64,000 nucleotides of DNA from an uncultured Sulfurovum sp. (GTDB lineage: Bacteria; Campylobacterota; Campylobacteria; Campylobacterales; Sulfurovaceae): contig CACVAS010000107.1 in the NCBI GenBank assembly GCA_902727855.1, positions 261,655 to 325,654 on the forward strand, read 5' to 3'. Position 1 is the first letter of the stretch, and each line of letters opens with the position of its first letter. Below are positions 28,630 to 38,073 of this stretch, piece after piece. Below the pieces are notes generated by a model. It was given only the letters and a program-made list of their open reading frames with translations, did not search any database and was not told the DNA's origin. The position numbers were made by a program, and so were the translations under genes.

Positions 28630-30885
28630 ATGAGTGAAAGTAAAGATTTTTTACGTACCATTGTTGAAGAAGACTTGGCGTCAGGTAAGTATACAGAAAT
28701 TGCAACTAGGTTTCCCCCTGAGCCTAATGGATTCCCTCACATTGGACATGCTAAATCAATCTGTATTAACTTTGGTATTGCCAATGATTATAAGGGTCAT
28801 TGTAATCTTAGAATGGATGATACGAACCCTACGACTGAAGATACGCAGTATGTTGAAGCACTTAAAGATGCTGTAGAGTGGCTTGGTTTTGACTGGGAGG
28901 GGAGTGTACGTTTTACTTCTGATTATTTTTCTGAACTCTATGGGTATGCTGTGGAGCTCATAAAAATGGGTAAAGCCTATGTCGATAGTGTTGATGAAGA
29001 GCAGATGAGAGCACTTCGTGGTACAGTGACGCAAGCTGGTAAACGTAGTCAGTATGCCAATCGTTCTATAGAAGAAAACTTAGACCTTTTTGAACGCATG
29101 AAAAATGGTGAGTTTGAAAATGGAGAGCATGTACTTCGCGCAAAGATAGACATGGGTGCAGCTAACATGAAAATGCGTGATCCACTGCTGTACCGTATAC
29201 GTCATGCACATCATTTTAGAGCAGGTGATGCTTGGTCGATTTACCCTATGTATGATTTTGCACATTGTTTGTCTGACTATATGGAGGGTATAACACACTC
29301 TATTTGTACTTTAGAATTTGAGAACAATCGCGATATTTATAACTGGGTACTAGAGACACTTGGACTTGGAGAAAAATCCCCAAGACCATACCAGCATGAG
29401 TTTGCAAGGCTTGGTATAAACTACACGGTGATGAGTAAAAGAAAACTTCTAGAGTTGGTAGAAGCTGGTAAAGTAAGTGGATGGGATGACCCACGTTTAC
29501 CTACTATTGCAGGGTATAAAAGACGAGGGTATACGCCAGAGTCTATTTTGAACTTCTGTGATGGCATAGGTATAGCAAAAGCCAACTCTATGGTAGATGT
29601 GGCACAACTTGAATTTTCAATAAGAGATGATTTAAATAAAAAGGTTCCTCGCGTCTTAGCAGTATTGGATCCACTTAAAGTAACGATTGAAAACTATGAC
29701 GGGTTTGAAGAGATTGATGCGCCATATTATCCGCATGATGTACCTAAAGAGGGGTCACGTAAGTTACCATTTTCAAAAGAGATATATATTGAGAGAGATG
29801 ACTTTAACGAAAACCCTCCAAAAGGATACTACCGTTTAACAACTAAACAGTCAGTACGTCTTAGACATGCTTATATTATTACCTGTAAAGAAGTCATTAA
29901 AGATGATAATGGAAAGATAGTAGAGATAAAAGCAGTGTATAGCCCTGACTCTAAAAGTGGTGAAGATACTAGTGGCATTAAAGTCAAAAGTGCTATCCAA
30001 TGGGTTAGTGCAAATGAAGCTAAAAAAGTTGAGATAAGACTTTATGACAGACTTTTTAAAGATGAATCGCCAGAAGGACTAGAGGACATTAACCCTGATT
30101 CATTAAAAGTCATCAAAAATGCACTTATAGAACCTGCTGTTATTACAGATAAACCAGATGTTAGATTTCAGTTTGAAAGACAAGGGTATTTTTATGCAGA
30201 CCCTGTCGACTATACCAATGAAAAACCTGTGTTCAATAAAATTGTGGGATTGAAAGACTCATGGGGTAAGAAGAAAAAAACAGATACCCCTGCACCTAAA
30301 CCTCAAGTTAAAAAAGAGCAGATAGATGGTGAAGTTGTAGCCATGACTGAAGTTGAGAAGGCATTGTTTGATAAGTATATTACAGAGCTTAAATTGAACA
30401 CTGAAGTAGCAAATACACTTGCACGTGATGAGAAGTTGTCAAGCTTTTTTGAGACATCTCTTTATGAATACGATAGCGCTGTTATATTAGCAAATCTTGT
30501 GGCAAATGATGTAGCTAGAGAGTTAAAAGAAATAGAAGTGAATAATCTTAAGTTCAACGCAAAACAAGTGGCCCAACTTGTTAAAATGATAGATGATGAA
30601 ACTATATCAAATAAAATTGCTAAACAAGTATTTGAAGAGATGGTTAAGTCTGGTAATAACCCTATACAAATAGTCGAAGCAAAAGGGCTAATTCAGATTA
30701 GTGACCCTAGTAAAATATCACCTATCATAGATGAGGTGATAGCCAAAAATCCAGATAATGTTGCTAAGTTTCAAGCAGGTAACACTAAGTTGCTAGGGTT
30801 TTTTGTTGGGCAAGTGTTAAAGGCTACTGGAGGAAAAGCAAATCCTAAAGTGGTGAATGAACTTGTGGCAGATAAATTGAAATAA
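28630..30885 (+). CDS. glnS: Glutaminyl-tRNA synthetase with C-terminal GatB/YqeY-like domain
   Basis: 751 residues. Residues 1-555 are a class I GlnRS: PPEPNGFPHIGHAKS (HIGH motif), RMDDTNPTTED, DPRLPTIAGYKRRGYTP, VMSKRKL (KMSKS equivalent) and the C-terminal beta-barrels. A Lys/Pro-rich linker leads to a further 185 residues with the helical pattern of YqeY/GatB tails (AKQVAQLVKMIDDETISNKIAKQVFEEM, quoted as MIDDETISNKIAKQVFEEM), a domain that binds tRNA. Such fusions are known for Deinococcus GlnRS. Many Campylobacterota make Gln-tRNA indirectly through GatCAB, so this gene may have been acquired. Confidence 0.95.
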   Translation: MSESKDFLRTIVEEDLASGKYTEIATRFPPEPNGFPHIGHAKSICINFGIANDYKGHCNLRMDDTNPTTEDTQYVEALKDAVEWLGFDWEGSVRFTSDYFSELYGYAVELIKMGKAYVDSVDEEQMRALRGTVTQAGKRSQYANRSIEENLDLFERMKNGEFENGEHVLRAKIDMGAANMKMRDPLLYRIRHAHHFRAGDAWSIYPMYDFAHCLSDYMEGITHSICTLEFENNRDIYNWVLETLGLGEKSPRPYQHEFARLGINYTVMSKRKLLELVEAGKVSGWDDPRLPTIAGYKRRGYTPESILNFCDGIGIAKANSMVDVAQLEFSIRDDLNKKVPRVLAVLDPLKVTIENYDGFEEIDAPYYPHDVPKEGSRKLPFSKEIYIERDDFNENPPKGYYRLTTKQSVRLRHAYIITCKEVIKDDNGKIVEIKAVYSPDSKSGEDTSGIKVKSAIQWVSANEAKKVEIRLYDRLFKDESPEGLEDINPDSLKVIKNALIEPAVITDKPDVRFQFERQGYFYADPVDYTNEKPVFNKIVGLKDSWGKKKKTDTPAPKPQVKKEQIDGEVVAMTEVEKALFDKYITELKLNTEVANTLARDEKLSSFFETSLYEYDSAVILANLVANDVARELKEIEVNNLKFNAKQVAQLVKMIDDETISNKIAKQVFEEMVKSGNNPIQIVEAKGLIQISDPSKISPIIDEVIAKNPDNVAKFQAGNTKLLGFFVGQVLKATGGKANPKVVNELVADKLK

Positions 30886-30906
30886 GACATTAAAAGGAAA
30901 AAACTC

Positions 30907-31158
30907 ATGTGTATCCCTCAGTATTATAAATATTTGTTTTTAGCTATTATCATAGGTACGTTGGTTATATTGGCAGTGTTTTATGACAGACTATTTTACT
31001 TTGTACCCATCTTTGTTTTTGCTATTGTATGGAGTCGTGTACGTTGTTCTAAATGTTCAGAACCTCTACTAAAAGATAAAAATGGATGGTACATTTTTAC
31101 TATGAGAAGTACATGTCGTCACTGCGGACATGATACTTTACTATGTGATGAAAAGTAA
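30907..31158 (+). CDS. Small membrane protein with zinc-ribbon tail
   Basis: 83 residues. One or two N-terminal membrane helices, then CSKCSEPLL and a second pair CRHCG, forming a CxxC-x27-CxxC zinc ribbon on what is probably the cytoplasmic side. Function unknown. Starts 21 bp after glnS and overlaps the next gene, so the pair is likely co-expressed. Confidence 0.7.
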   Translation: MCIPQYYKYLFLAIIIGTLVILAVFYDRLFYFVPIFVFAIVWSRVRCSKCSEPLLKDKNGWYIFTMRSTCRHCGHDTLLCDEK

Positions 31159-31750
31159 TAGTGCCCATACATTAGCTCTATTTGTTATAGCCATAGCATT
31201 GGTTTATTTCTTTTATACGGTTTCAAAGGCCATTGAAGTAGTTGGTAAAACACAGGTGAGTACTTCTGATGGTATCTATAAGTCGTATGTTACAACTTCA
31301 GAAGAGATACAAGAAAAAGCACGAACACTCACCCAGAGATGTAGTACTAAGCTATGTAAAGTTCAGACACTTTTACAGTTTGCATCCAATATCCCTTATG
31401 TGACCAATAGGTTTCAACAAAAATCCCCTCAAAAGACTATAGAAGAAAACTTTGGTGACTGTGATGATAAGAGTAATTTACTTATATCGATGCTACATGC
31501 ACTAGATATAGAAGCTTATTTTGTACTTGTGCCTAAACATATTTTTGTGGTTGTCCCTTTAAAAGACAAACGACTATCTTCACGAAAAGGTTTATGGATT
31601 AATGGACGTAAATACTATATATTGGAAAGTACGGCAAAAGACTCCTTCGTGGGTTACCCTTTACAATATAAACTGGATGATATAGATGTCATTGTAGAGC
31701 CATTTACAAATCAAAAAGTAGATATTGATAAACTAGAATACAAACTTTAG
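31130..31750 (+). CDS. Membrane-anchored transglutaminase-like protein
   Basis: 206 residues from the ATG at 31130; a second ATG at 31148 (MKSNSAHTL) is equally plausible and reduces the overlap with the zinc-ribbon gene. An N-terminal membrane anchor (LALFVIAIALVYFFY) is followed by a transglutaminase-like fold with FGDCDDKSNLL (catalytic Cys), KHIFVVV (His) and ESTAKDS. Such domains in bacteria are usually peptidases or peptide-processing enzymes. No substrate can be inferred. Confidence 0.7.
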   Translation: MILYYVMKSNSAHTLALFVIAIALVYFFYTVSKAIEVVGKTQVSTSDGIYKSYVTTSEEIQEKARTLTQRCSTKLCKVQTLLQFASNIPYVTNRFQQKSPQKTIEENFGDCDDKSNLLISMLHALDIEAYFVLVPKHIFVVVPLKDKRLSSRKGLWINGRKYYILESTAKDSFVGYPLQYKLDDIDVIVEPFTNQKVDIDKLEYKL

Positions 31751-31781
31751 TCACAAAGACTAAACTTAATTGTATAAAAAC

Positions 31782-31810
31782 TTGCAATAATTACTAAAAT
31801 ATATTATAAT
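31782..31810 (+). promoter_or_regulatory. htpG promoter
   Basis: TTGCAA and TATAAT separated by 17 bp, about 33 bp before the htpG ATG; RBS aaagga in the leader. No heat-shock operator (CIRCE or HAIR) seen. Confidence 0.6.
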
Positions 31811-31842
31811 CGCGAAAATTTACACATACAAAGGAATATTTA

Positions 31843-33705
31843 ATGGCAAAACATCAATTTCAAACAGAAATAGGGCAACTCCTGAAACTTATGACACATT
31901 CACTCTACTCAAACAAAGAGATTTTTATACGTGAATTGGTTTCAAACTCAAGTGATGCGCTAGATAAATTTAATTATCTTTCTTTGACCGATGAAAAGTT
32001 TAAGTCTGAAGATTGGTCTGGTAAAGTCTTTATGAAGCTAGATAAAGAAGATGGTACATTAACGATTGGTGACAATGGTATAGGGATGAATGAACAAGAC
32101 CTTATGGACCATCTAGGAACTATAGCAAAGTCTGGTACTAAAGCATTTATGGAAAACCTTACGGGTGATGCAAAAAAAGATTCAAATCTTATAGGTCAGT
32201 TTGGTGTTGGTTTCTACTCTGTGTTTATGGTTGCAGATAAAGTAGATGTTATTTCAAAAAAAGCAGGTGAAGAACAAGCCTATATGTTCTCCACAGATGG
32301 TACGGGTGAGTATGAAGTAAAGCCTGTGACCAAAGAAGAACATGGTACGATTATTTACATTAAACTAAAAGATGATGAAAAAGAGTTTTTAGACAAGTGG
32401 CGTGTGCAAGAAGTAGTTAAAAAATATTCTAATCACATAGCGTATCCAATCATGATGAACTTCTCTGAAGAAGAGACTGAAGGTGAGGGTGATGATGCAG
32501 TGACTAAAATGGTTAACAAAACAGAACAAGCCAATGCTGCAACTGCACTTTGGACACTCTCTAAGAGCGAACTAAAAAAAGATGACTATGTTGAGTTTTA
32601 TAAAACAATTGGTCATGACTCAGATGAGCCACTCACATACCTACACAATAGAGTAGAAGGAAGTCAAGAGTTCACAACACTCTTTTATATTCCAAAAACT
32701 GCCCCTATGGATATGTATAGAGTAGACTACAGTGCAGGAGTAAAACTTTACGTAAAGCGTGTATTTATAACAGATGATGATAAAGAGCTATTGCCACCTT
32801 ATTTACGTTTTGTGAAAGGAATTATTGATTCTGAAGATTTACCTTTAAATGTTTCTCGTGAACTACTTCAAGAGAATAAAATTTTAGCCAACATTAAACA
32901 AAATGCAACGAAGAAGATACTTCAATCGATTAAAAAACTTAAAGGTGAGGAATCAGATACTTTCATCGCACAATACAACAGAGTCATGAAAGAGGGAGTC
33001 TATAGTGACCAAGTGAATAAAGAGTTACTTCTTGACATTGTGAAGTACAAATCTTCTACCCAAGAAGGACTTGTAAGTTTTGAAGAGTATGTAAGCCGTG
33101 GAGATTCTGAGAAAAAAGAGATTTACTATATTACAGGTGAAGATGAAAAAGTGTTAAGAAATTCTCCTCTTCTAGAAGCCTATAATAAAGCCAATATTGA
33201 AGTACTTATTATGGATGACAAAGAGGTAGATAGCATTGTTACACCAATGATAGGAGCTTATAAAGAGTGGAGCTTAAAAGACATCACTGCTGTGGATGCT
33301 CCTGATTCTAAAACAGATGAAGAGAAAGAAGAGGTGGCTAAAGAGTTTAAGTCACTCACAGACAAGATAAAAGAGGTTTTAGGTGAAGAGGTAAAAGAGG
33401 TTAAGACTACTTCTAGACTGACATCAAGTCCATCATGTGTGGTAAAAGATGCGTCTGACCCTATGGCTGGTATGGCGGCAATGTTTGCACAAATGGGTCA
33501 AGAGATGCCAGAAGCAGCACTTATTTTAGAAATAAACCCAGAACATGAAATGATTAAAAAACTAGATAAGATGAGTGATGATACACTCTTTGGCGATGTA
33601 GCATGGATACTTCTAGATTCAGCAAAACTTTCAGAAGGGTTAGAACCAAAAGATAAAGGTGCTTTCGCATCACGCGTTGCAGCTTTGGCTACTAAAGCAC
33701 TCTAG
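31843..33705 (+). CDS. htpG: Chaperone HtpG (Hsp90)
   Basis: 620 residues, full length. GHKL ATPase head with ELVSNSSDALDK, IGDNGIGM and GQFGVGFYS; middle domain RGIIDSEDLPLNVSRELLQ-type stretch (here KGIIDSEDLPLNVSRE); C-terminal dimerisation domain. Cytoplasmic ATP-dependent chaperone. Own promoter with good -35 and -10 boxes. Confidence 0.98.
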   Translation: MAKHQFQTEIGQLLKLMTHSLYSNKEIFIRELVSNSSDALDKFNYLSLTDEKFKSEDWSGKVFMKLDKEDGTLTIGDNGIGMNEQDLMDHLGTIAKSGTKAFMENLTGDAKKDSNLIGQFGVGFYSVFMVADKVDVISKKAGEEQAYMFSTDGTGEYEVKPVTKEEHGTIIYIKLKDDEKEFLDKWRVQEVVKKYSNHIAYPIMMNFSEEETEGEGDDAVTKMVNKTEQANAATALWTLSKSELKKDDYVEFYKTIGHDSDEPLTYLHNRVEGSQEFTTLFYIPKTAPMDMYRVDYSAGVKLYVKRVFITDDDKELLPPYLRFVKGIIDSEDLPLNVSRELLQENKILANIKQNATKKILQSIKKLKGEESDTFIAQYNRVMKEGVYSDQVNKELLLDIVKYKSSTQEGLVSFEEYVSRGDSEKKEIYYITGEDEKVLRNSPLLEAYNKANIEVLIMDDKEVDSIVTPMIGAYKEWSLKDITAVDAPDSKTDEEKEEVAKEFKSLTDKIKEVLGEEVKEVKTTSRLTSSPSCVVKDASDPMAGMAAMFAQMGQEMPEAALILEINPEHEMIKKLDKMSDDTLFGDVAWILLDSAKLSEGLEPKDKGAFASRVAALATKAL

Positions 33706-33708
33706 TCC

Positions 33709-34341
33709 ATGTCTATCCCTATAGTAGAACTATTTGTTTTCCTACTCCTTCTTTTAGGAGTAGTGGGGATATACTATGCGTTGAAAATGCATTATGTCTT
33801 TGCCTTTGGTTTAGTGAAAAATACCTCATTATCAAAAGAAAAAAAACAAAAGATTGAGAAAATTAAAGCGTATGTCTTTATTTTTCTGAAAGTTTTACTC
33901 TTTTTTAGTTTAGTTATAGTCTTTGTATTTGGGGCTAAGACTTTGTATGAGGGAGACAGTCTTAAAACATATGTAGTGGATCTTTGGCAGCAAATACCTG
34001 AAGGTTTTTGGTTGGTTCTTCTTTGGACACTACTTCGTATTGCCATACTGATTGCGCTGATGAAGTATTTTTTAAAGTTTATTTATAAACAGATAGATAA
34101 ACAAAAACAAAAAACGCTAGATAAAAAATGTTACAATAAGGAAAATGTAGCCACATTCTACCTACGTTTACAAAATACCATTAAGTTTACGGTAGTGCTT
34201 GGTGTCATCTATCGTATTATTCACTTTTTCCCTTTTCTAGAAGGGGTAAGTGAGATATTTCTATGGGGTTTAGTACTCTTTTTCTTGGTAGCATCTGTTA
34301 TTACAGTACGAGAATTTATAAGTATGCGTCATTCGACCTAA
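33709..34341 (+). CDS. Unknown membrane protein, 210 residues
   Basis: Five or six hydrophobic helices with a basic stretch KEKKQKIEKIKAY between the first two and KQIDKQKQKTLDKK mid-protein. The layout (short helices, WLVLLWTLLRIAILIALMKY) recalls the N-terminal part of MscS-type channels, but the MscS core is absent, so I do not assign it. It starts 3 bp after htpG and is probably co-transcribed. Confidence 0.65.
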   Translation: MSIPIVELFVFLLLLLGVVGIYYALKMHYVFAFGLVKNTSLSKEKKQKIEKIKAYVFIFLKVLLFFSLVIVFVFGAKTLYEGDSLKTYVVDLWQQIPEGFWLVLLWTLLRIAILIALMKYFLKFIYKQIDKQKQKTLDKKCYNKENVATFYLRLQNTIKFTVVLGVIYRIIHFFPFLEGVSEIFLWGLVLFFLVASVITVREFISMRHST

Positions 34342-34363
34342 ATCATTATATAAAGGAAAATTA

Positions 34364-35275
34364 ATGTCACCTCAAAAACGTGCTACCTTTATTTCTAGTC
34401 TAGTAGCCACATTGCTTGTAGTATTGAAATTAGTTATAGGTATATTAAGTGGTTCCGTGGCGGTACTGGCTTCGGCTATTGACTCTCTTCTAGATATGCT
34501 TGTTTCTATTTTTAACTATTTTGCTATTTCTAAATCGGAAGAAGACCCTGATGCATCTTATCAATATGGTAAGGGAAAGGTACAGGCCATAGCAGCTGTG
34601 ATTGAAGGTACGGTCATTAGTATGTCTGGACTCTACATTATCTATGTTGCCATTGAAAAGTTGACAGCCAAATCTGTTACCACACTACTAACACCTTCTA
34701 TAGTGGTGATGGCACTTTCTATTGTGATTACCTATCTACTTGTACAGTATTTACTTAAAGTTGCCAAGCAGACCAATAGTTTGGTTATTAAAGCAGACGC
34801 ACTACATTATCAAACAGATCTCTGGTCTAATGCGGCTGTGCTTATCGCTTTAGTGTTAGTCTCTATGACTGGTATAGATGCCATTGATGCTATTATTGGA
34901 ATAGGTATAGGGGTGTATATTATTTATTCAGCCTATGAGATTATAAAAGAAGGTACGCAAATATTACTTGACCATGCTTTAGATGGAGAAATGGTCGCAA
35001 GTATTGGTGAGATTATCTCTAAACATCCAGAGGTTACTTCTTACCATTGGCTACGAACACGTACAGATGGAAGTACAAACTTTGTAGAGTTTCATATGGT
35101 TTTACGACCAAATATGTTGCTTCTTGAAGCACATCGTATTGCCGATCAAGTAGAAGACAGCATTATGAAACTTGAACCTAAAAATAAATGGGTTATTACA
35201 CCACACTTTGATCCTTATGATGATGAACAGGTCAATGATGCGATGCTCCATGGTGAGACATTGATGAAAACGTAG
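34364..35275 (+). CDS. Cation diffusion facilitator (FieF-like)
   Basis: 303 residues. Six membrane helices with the metal-site pairs SAIDSLLDM and KADALHYQTDLWSN (DxxxD and HxxxD patterns), then the cytoplasmic dimerisation domain with GSTNFVEFHMVL and a final HFDP. Exports Fe2+/Zn2+-type divalent cations in exchange for protons. Metal specificity cannot be read from the sequence. Confidence 0.93.
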   Translation: MSPQKRATFISSLVATLLVVLKLVIGILSGSVAVLASAIDSLLDMLVSIFNYFAISKSEEDPDASYQYGKGKVQAIAAVIEGTVISMSGLYIIYVAIEKLTAKSVTTLLTPSIVVMALSIVITYLLVQYLLKVAKQTNSLVIKADALHYQTDLWSNAAVLIALVLVSMTGIDAIDAIIGIGIGVYIIYSAYEIIKEGTQILLDHALDGEMVASIGEIISKHPEVTSYHWLRTRTDGSTNFVEFHMVLRPNMLLLEAHRIADQVEDSIMKLEPKNKWVITPHFDPYDDEQVNDAMLHGETLMKT

Positions 35276-35288
35276 TAAGAAGTTTTCG

Positions 35289-35933
35289 ATGATTTATCTT
35301 CTATCTCCTGTATCAAAAAAAGAGACCATCCATTTACCCATGATTTCTTTTTCTTTATGTGAAGAGAGATTAGAGTTAAATGATTATGATTTGTTGATGT
35401 TTACCTCCAAGCAGGCAGTACTCAGTGTAGAAGCACTAAATCCACAATGGAAAAATATATCTTGTTTAGCCATTGGTAAAGCTACGGCTAAACAAATAGA
35501 ATCACTTGGTGGGACTGTAGCATACTGCCCAGAGTCTTTTTATGGCGAAACATTAAGCAGAGAGATTATAGAAAAATTTAAAAATAAAAACATACTCTAT
35601 ATTCGTCCTAAAGTAATCTCTTTTGATAGTAAAGGTTTCTTACATAAAGAGGGTATAGAGATAGATGAGAAAATAATCTATGAAACTTCTTGTGTCTCTT
35701 ACAACGAAGATCAAAAACCTCCAAAAAAGTCTACTATCATCTTCACCTCTCCTTCAACTATACACTGTTTTTTAAAGAGTTTTGAGTGGGATAGTAGCTA
35801 TATAGCAGTAGTTATAGGTGAAGCCACAAAGGCACATTTACCTAAAAATGCTCACTACGAAGTAGCAGATAGTCCGTTGATAACCTCATGTATTGAAAAA
35901 GCCAAACAAATACTAAACCCAAATAAGTTATAA
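35289..35933 (+). CDS. hemD: Uroporphyrinogen-III synthase
   Basis: 214 residues with the two-lobed HemD pattern: LLMFTSKQAV, CLAIGKATAKQIESLG, ILYIRPK, FTSPSTIHCF and VVIGEATKAHL. HemD is poorly conserved, but these phrases fall at the expected spacing. It makes uroporphyrinogen III for haem and corrinoid synthesis. Its last codons overlap the TATAAT that probably drives the downstream RNA. Confidence 0.9.
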   Translation: MIYLLSPVSKKETIHLPMISFSLCEERLELNDYDLLMFTSKQAVLSVEALNPQWKNISCLAIGKATAKQIESLGGTVAYCPESFYGETLSREIIEKFKNKNILYIRPKVISFDSKGFLHKEGIEIDEKIIYETSCVSYNEDQKPPKKSTIIFTSPSTIHCFLKSFEWDSSYIAVVIGEATKAHLPKNAHYEVADSPLITSCIEKAKQILNPNKL

Positions 35934-35934
35934 T
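35929..35934 (+). promoter_or_regulatory. -10 box in front of the structured RNA
   Basis: Perfect TATAAT across the hemD stop codon; predicted start about 35941. Confidence 0.5.
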
Positions 35935-35940
35935 CTTTTT

Positions 35941-36250
35941 AACCTAGGTGATGCGACTACTGTATATGGGGTCCAACATTAATCTTAGTGGGACATGTAG
36001 TCTCTTGGTGTGTGGAAGTTTTCAGTTGAGTCTATTTATTTAGATTAGAAATCATCCCCTAAAGAGAGACTCCCTCCTACACCGTTGGCTTATTAGGGCC
36101 GACTCAACAGAACGCTCACCCGGGCTCATTAGCTATTGTCATTGCACGCATAGGAATTTGTAAAGCTTATCGACGAACCATCTGTTCGCCTCAAATCTTT
36201 CCAAAGTCCTCTACGCACAAGCACAACAGCTACTGGGAGATATCCTTGAA
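35941..36250 (+). ncRNA. Structured non-coding RNA upstream of purD (6S RNA candidate)
   Basis: There is no ORF in 390 bp, and the stretch is visibly richer in G/C than its AT flanks. Several helices can be drawn: gactac/gtagtc (35956-36003) enclosing ggtcc/ggac; a long-range stem gtttt-ca-gttgagtc with gactcaac-ag-aac (about 36018-36112); an internal gttggc/gccgac hairpin (36081-36103); and cgaac/gttcg near 36174. The long rod with internal loops fits 6S RNA, the RNA-polymerase-binding regulator. From memory, 6S lies beside purD in some Campylobacterota. tmRNA, SRP and RNase P signatures were not found. 3' end uncertain. Confidence 0.45.
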
Positions 36251-36323
36251 AATAGATTTACTTTTTAAAATAAATATTTTAATTTCTAACTTCTAATTTC
36301 TAATTTTTTTTGGAGAAAAGTAG

Positions 36324-37592
36324 ATGAACGTACTCATATTAGGTGCAGGTGGTAGAGAATACTCTATTGGTTTGGCATTACAAAAAGATGACAATGTAGA
36401 GAAGATTTATTTTGCACCTGGTAATGGTGCAACGGATGAACTAGGTGAAAACTTAGCTATTTCTGATTATACAGCATTGGCTGATTTTGTTGAGAACAAT
36501 GGTGTAGACTTGACAATTGTAGGACCAGAAGCACCATTGGTAGATGGTGTGGTTGATTTATTTAACGAACGTGGACTTACCATCTTTGGTCCTACTGCAG
36601 AGGCGGCACAGCTTGAAGGTTCAAAGATTTTTATGAAAAACTTTTTGGCACGTCATAATGTCCCAACTGCAGCATATATTGAGACAAATTCTCTACAAGA
36701 TGCGTATAAGTTCATAAACACACTTGAGGCACCTATTGTTGTCAAAGCAGATGGACTTTGCGGTGGAAAAGGTGTGATTATCGCACAAAGCCATGATGAA
36801 GCGAAGAAAGCTGCAGGAGAAATGCTCTCAGGAAATTCCTTTGGTGATGCAGGTACTAGTATTGTTGTGGAAGAGTTTTTAGATGGGTATGAGCTTTCTG
36901 TTTTTGCTATTTGTGATGGAAAAGATTATGTGGTACTTCCCGCAGCACAAGATCATAAAAGACTACTCAATGGGGATAAAGGACCAAACACTGGTGGGAT
37001 GGGTGCGTATGCACCTACACCATTAGTCAATGATGATATTTATCAAAAACTCAATGAAAGAGTCATTGAACCTACACTCAAAGGTATGGAGTCAGAGGGA
37101 ATGCCTTTTACTGGAGTACTTTTTATAGGAGTGATGGTTGTAAAAGGTGAGCCAATTATTTTAGAGTATAATGTACGTTTTGGTGATCCTGAGTGTGAAG
37201 AGCTTATGCCTTTACTGAAGTCTCCTGCATCTGAATTATTTTATAAGGCTGCTACGGGAGACTTAAAAAATGCTAACATATCATTTCATGATAAGTACGC
37301 TGTAGGTGTGGTGATGGCATCTAAGGACTATCCTTATAAAAGTACGCCACCCGCAGAGATTATTATCGATGATATTTATCATGAAGAGCTAAATGCAAAT
37401 GCACATATCTCCTATGCAGGTGTGACACGTGGGGATGACGGAAAGCTTTATGCTTCGGGTGGTCGTGTGCTTGTTTGTGTTGGGTTGGGAGATAGTATTA
37501 AAGAGGCTCAACAGAATGCCTATATGCTTGTAGGTCAAGTACATTTTGCTGGGAAACAATGTCGTACTGATATTGCCTATCAAGCTTTATAG
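36324..37592 (+). CDS. purD: Phosphoribosylamine-glycine ligase
   Basis: 422 residues. N-terminal GAGGREYSIG, ATP-grasp core with VVKADGLCGGKGV, EEFLDGYELSVF, DHKRLLNGDKGPNTGGMGAYAP (given as DHKRLLNGDKGPNTGGMG) and EYNVRFGDPE. Makes glycinamide ribonucleotide, step two of purine synthesis. RBS ggaga precedes the ATG. Complete. Confidence 0.97.
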   Translation: MNVLILGAGGREYSIGLALQKDDNVEKIYFAPGNGATDELGENLAISDYTALADFVENNGVDLTIVGPEAPLVDGVVDLFNERGLTIFGPTAEAAQLEGSKIFMKNFLARHNVPTAAYIETNSLQDAYKFINTLEAPIVVKADGLCGGKGVIIAQSHDEAKKAAGEMLSGNSFGDAGTSIVVEEFLDGYELSVFAICDGKDYVVLPAAQDHKRLLNGDKGPNTGGMGAYAPTPLVNDDIYQKLNERVIEPTLKGMESEGMPFTGVLFIGVMVVKGEPIILEYNVRFGDPECEELMPLLKSPASELFYKAATGDLKNANISFHDKYAVGVVMASKDYPYKSTPPAEIIIDDIYHEELNANAHISYAGVTRGDDGKLYASGGRVLVCVGLGDSIKEAQQNAYMLVGQVHFAGKQCRTDIAYQAL

Positions 37593-37602
37593 GATAGTAG
37601 AG

Positions 37603-38073
37603 ATGATTGACACAAGCGAACTGCCAATTGCAAGTCCTCAAAAAAGACTTTTGTCATTTGTAATAGATGATTTAGTTATTGTCTTTTTTATCTTGGCTAT
37701 TTTTTATACGCAACTTATGGAAATAGCCAGTCATTTACCGGACAATTTAACAAGTGAAGCAATAACAAACTTTCAACTCGAACTTAATCAGTTTTCTGCA
37801 GATAACCTTTTTATCTTTATTACTATTAAAATACTATATCATACAGTAACCATATGGCATAATGGTATGACAATAGGTAAATATGTTGTAAAATTGCAGG
37901 TGGTTGACTTAGGAACAGTACAGCATCCAACATTTTTAAAAGCATTAGGACGTGCAGCTTTAAGAATAGTGAGTGAAATTGTTTTCTATTTAGGTTTTCT
38001 TTTGGCGTTCTTTACGCCTCAAAAACAAACATTACATGACAAATTGTCGAATTGCGTGGTAGTAGATGGATAA
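37603..38073 (+). CDS. RDD-family membrane protein
   Basis: 156 residues from the ATG at 37603 (RBS-like aggatagtag). Arg-Asp-Asp spacing is visible in KRLLSFVIDDLVIVF and later in GRAALRIVSE, plus GMTIGKYVVKLQVVD and LHDKLSNCVVV. Three to four membrane helices. Some RDD proteins are Na+/H+ antiporters, but most have no known role. Overlaps lptD by 8 nt. Confidence 0.85.
   Translation: MIDTSELPIASPQKRLLSFVIDDLVIVFFILAIFYTQLMEIASHLPDNLTSEAITNFQLELNQFSADNLFIFITIKILYHTVTIWHNGMTIGKYVVKLQVVDLGTVQHPTFLKALGRAALRIVSEIVFYLGFLLAFFTPQKQTLHDKLSNCVVVDG

Noticed and set aside
31741..31842. CIRCE or HspR operators near htpG, and also near lon and dnaJ
   Set aside because: No TTAGCACTC-N9-GAGTGCTAA or CTTGAGT-N7-ACTCAAG was seen in the upstream regions.
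35941..36250. RNase P RNA, tmRNA or SRP RNA
   Set aside because: I looked for the RNase P GAGGAAAGTCC and ACAGAA core, the tmRNA tRNA-like ends and the SRP GGAA/AGCAG core on both strands and found none in the right context.
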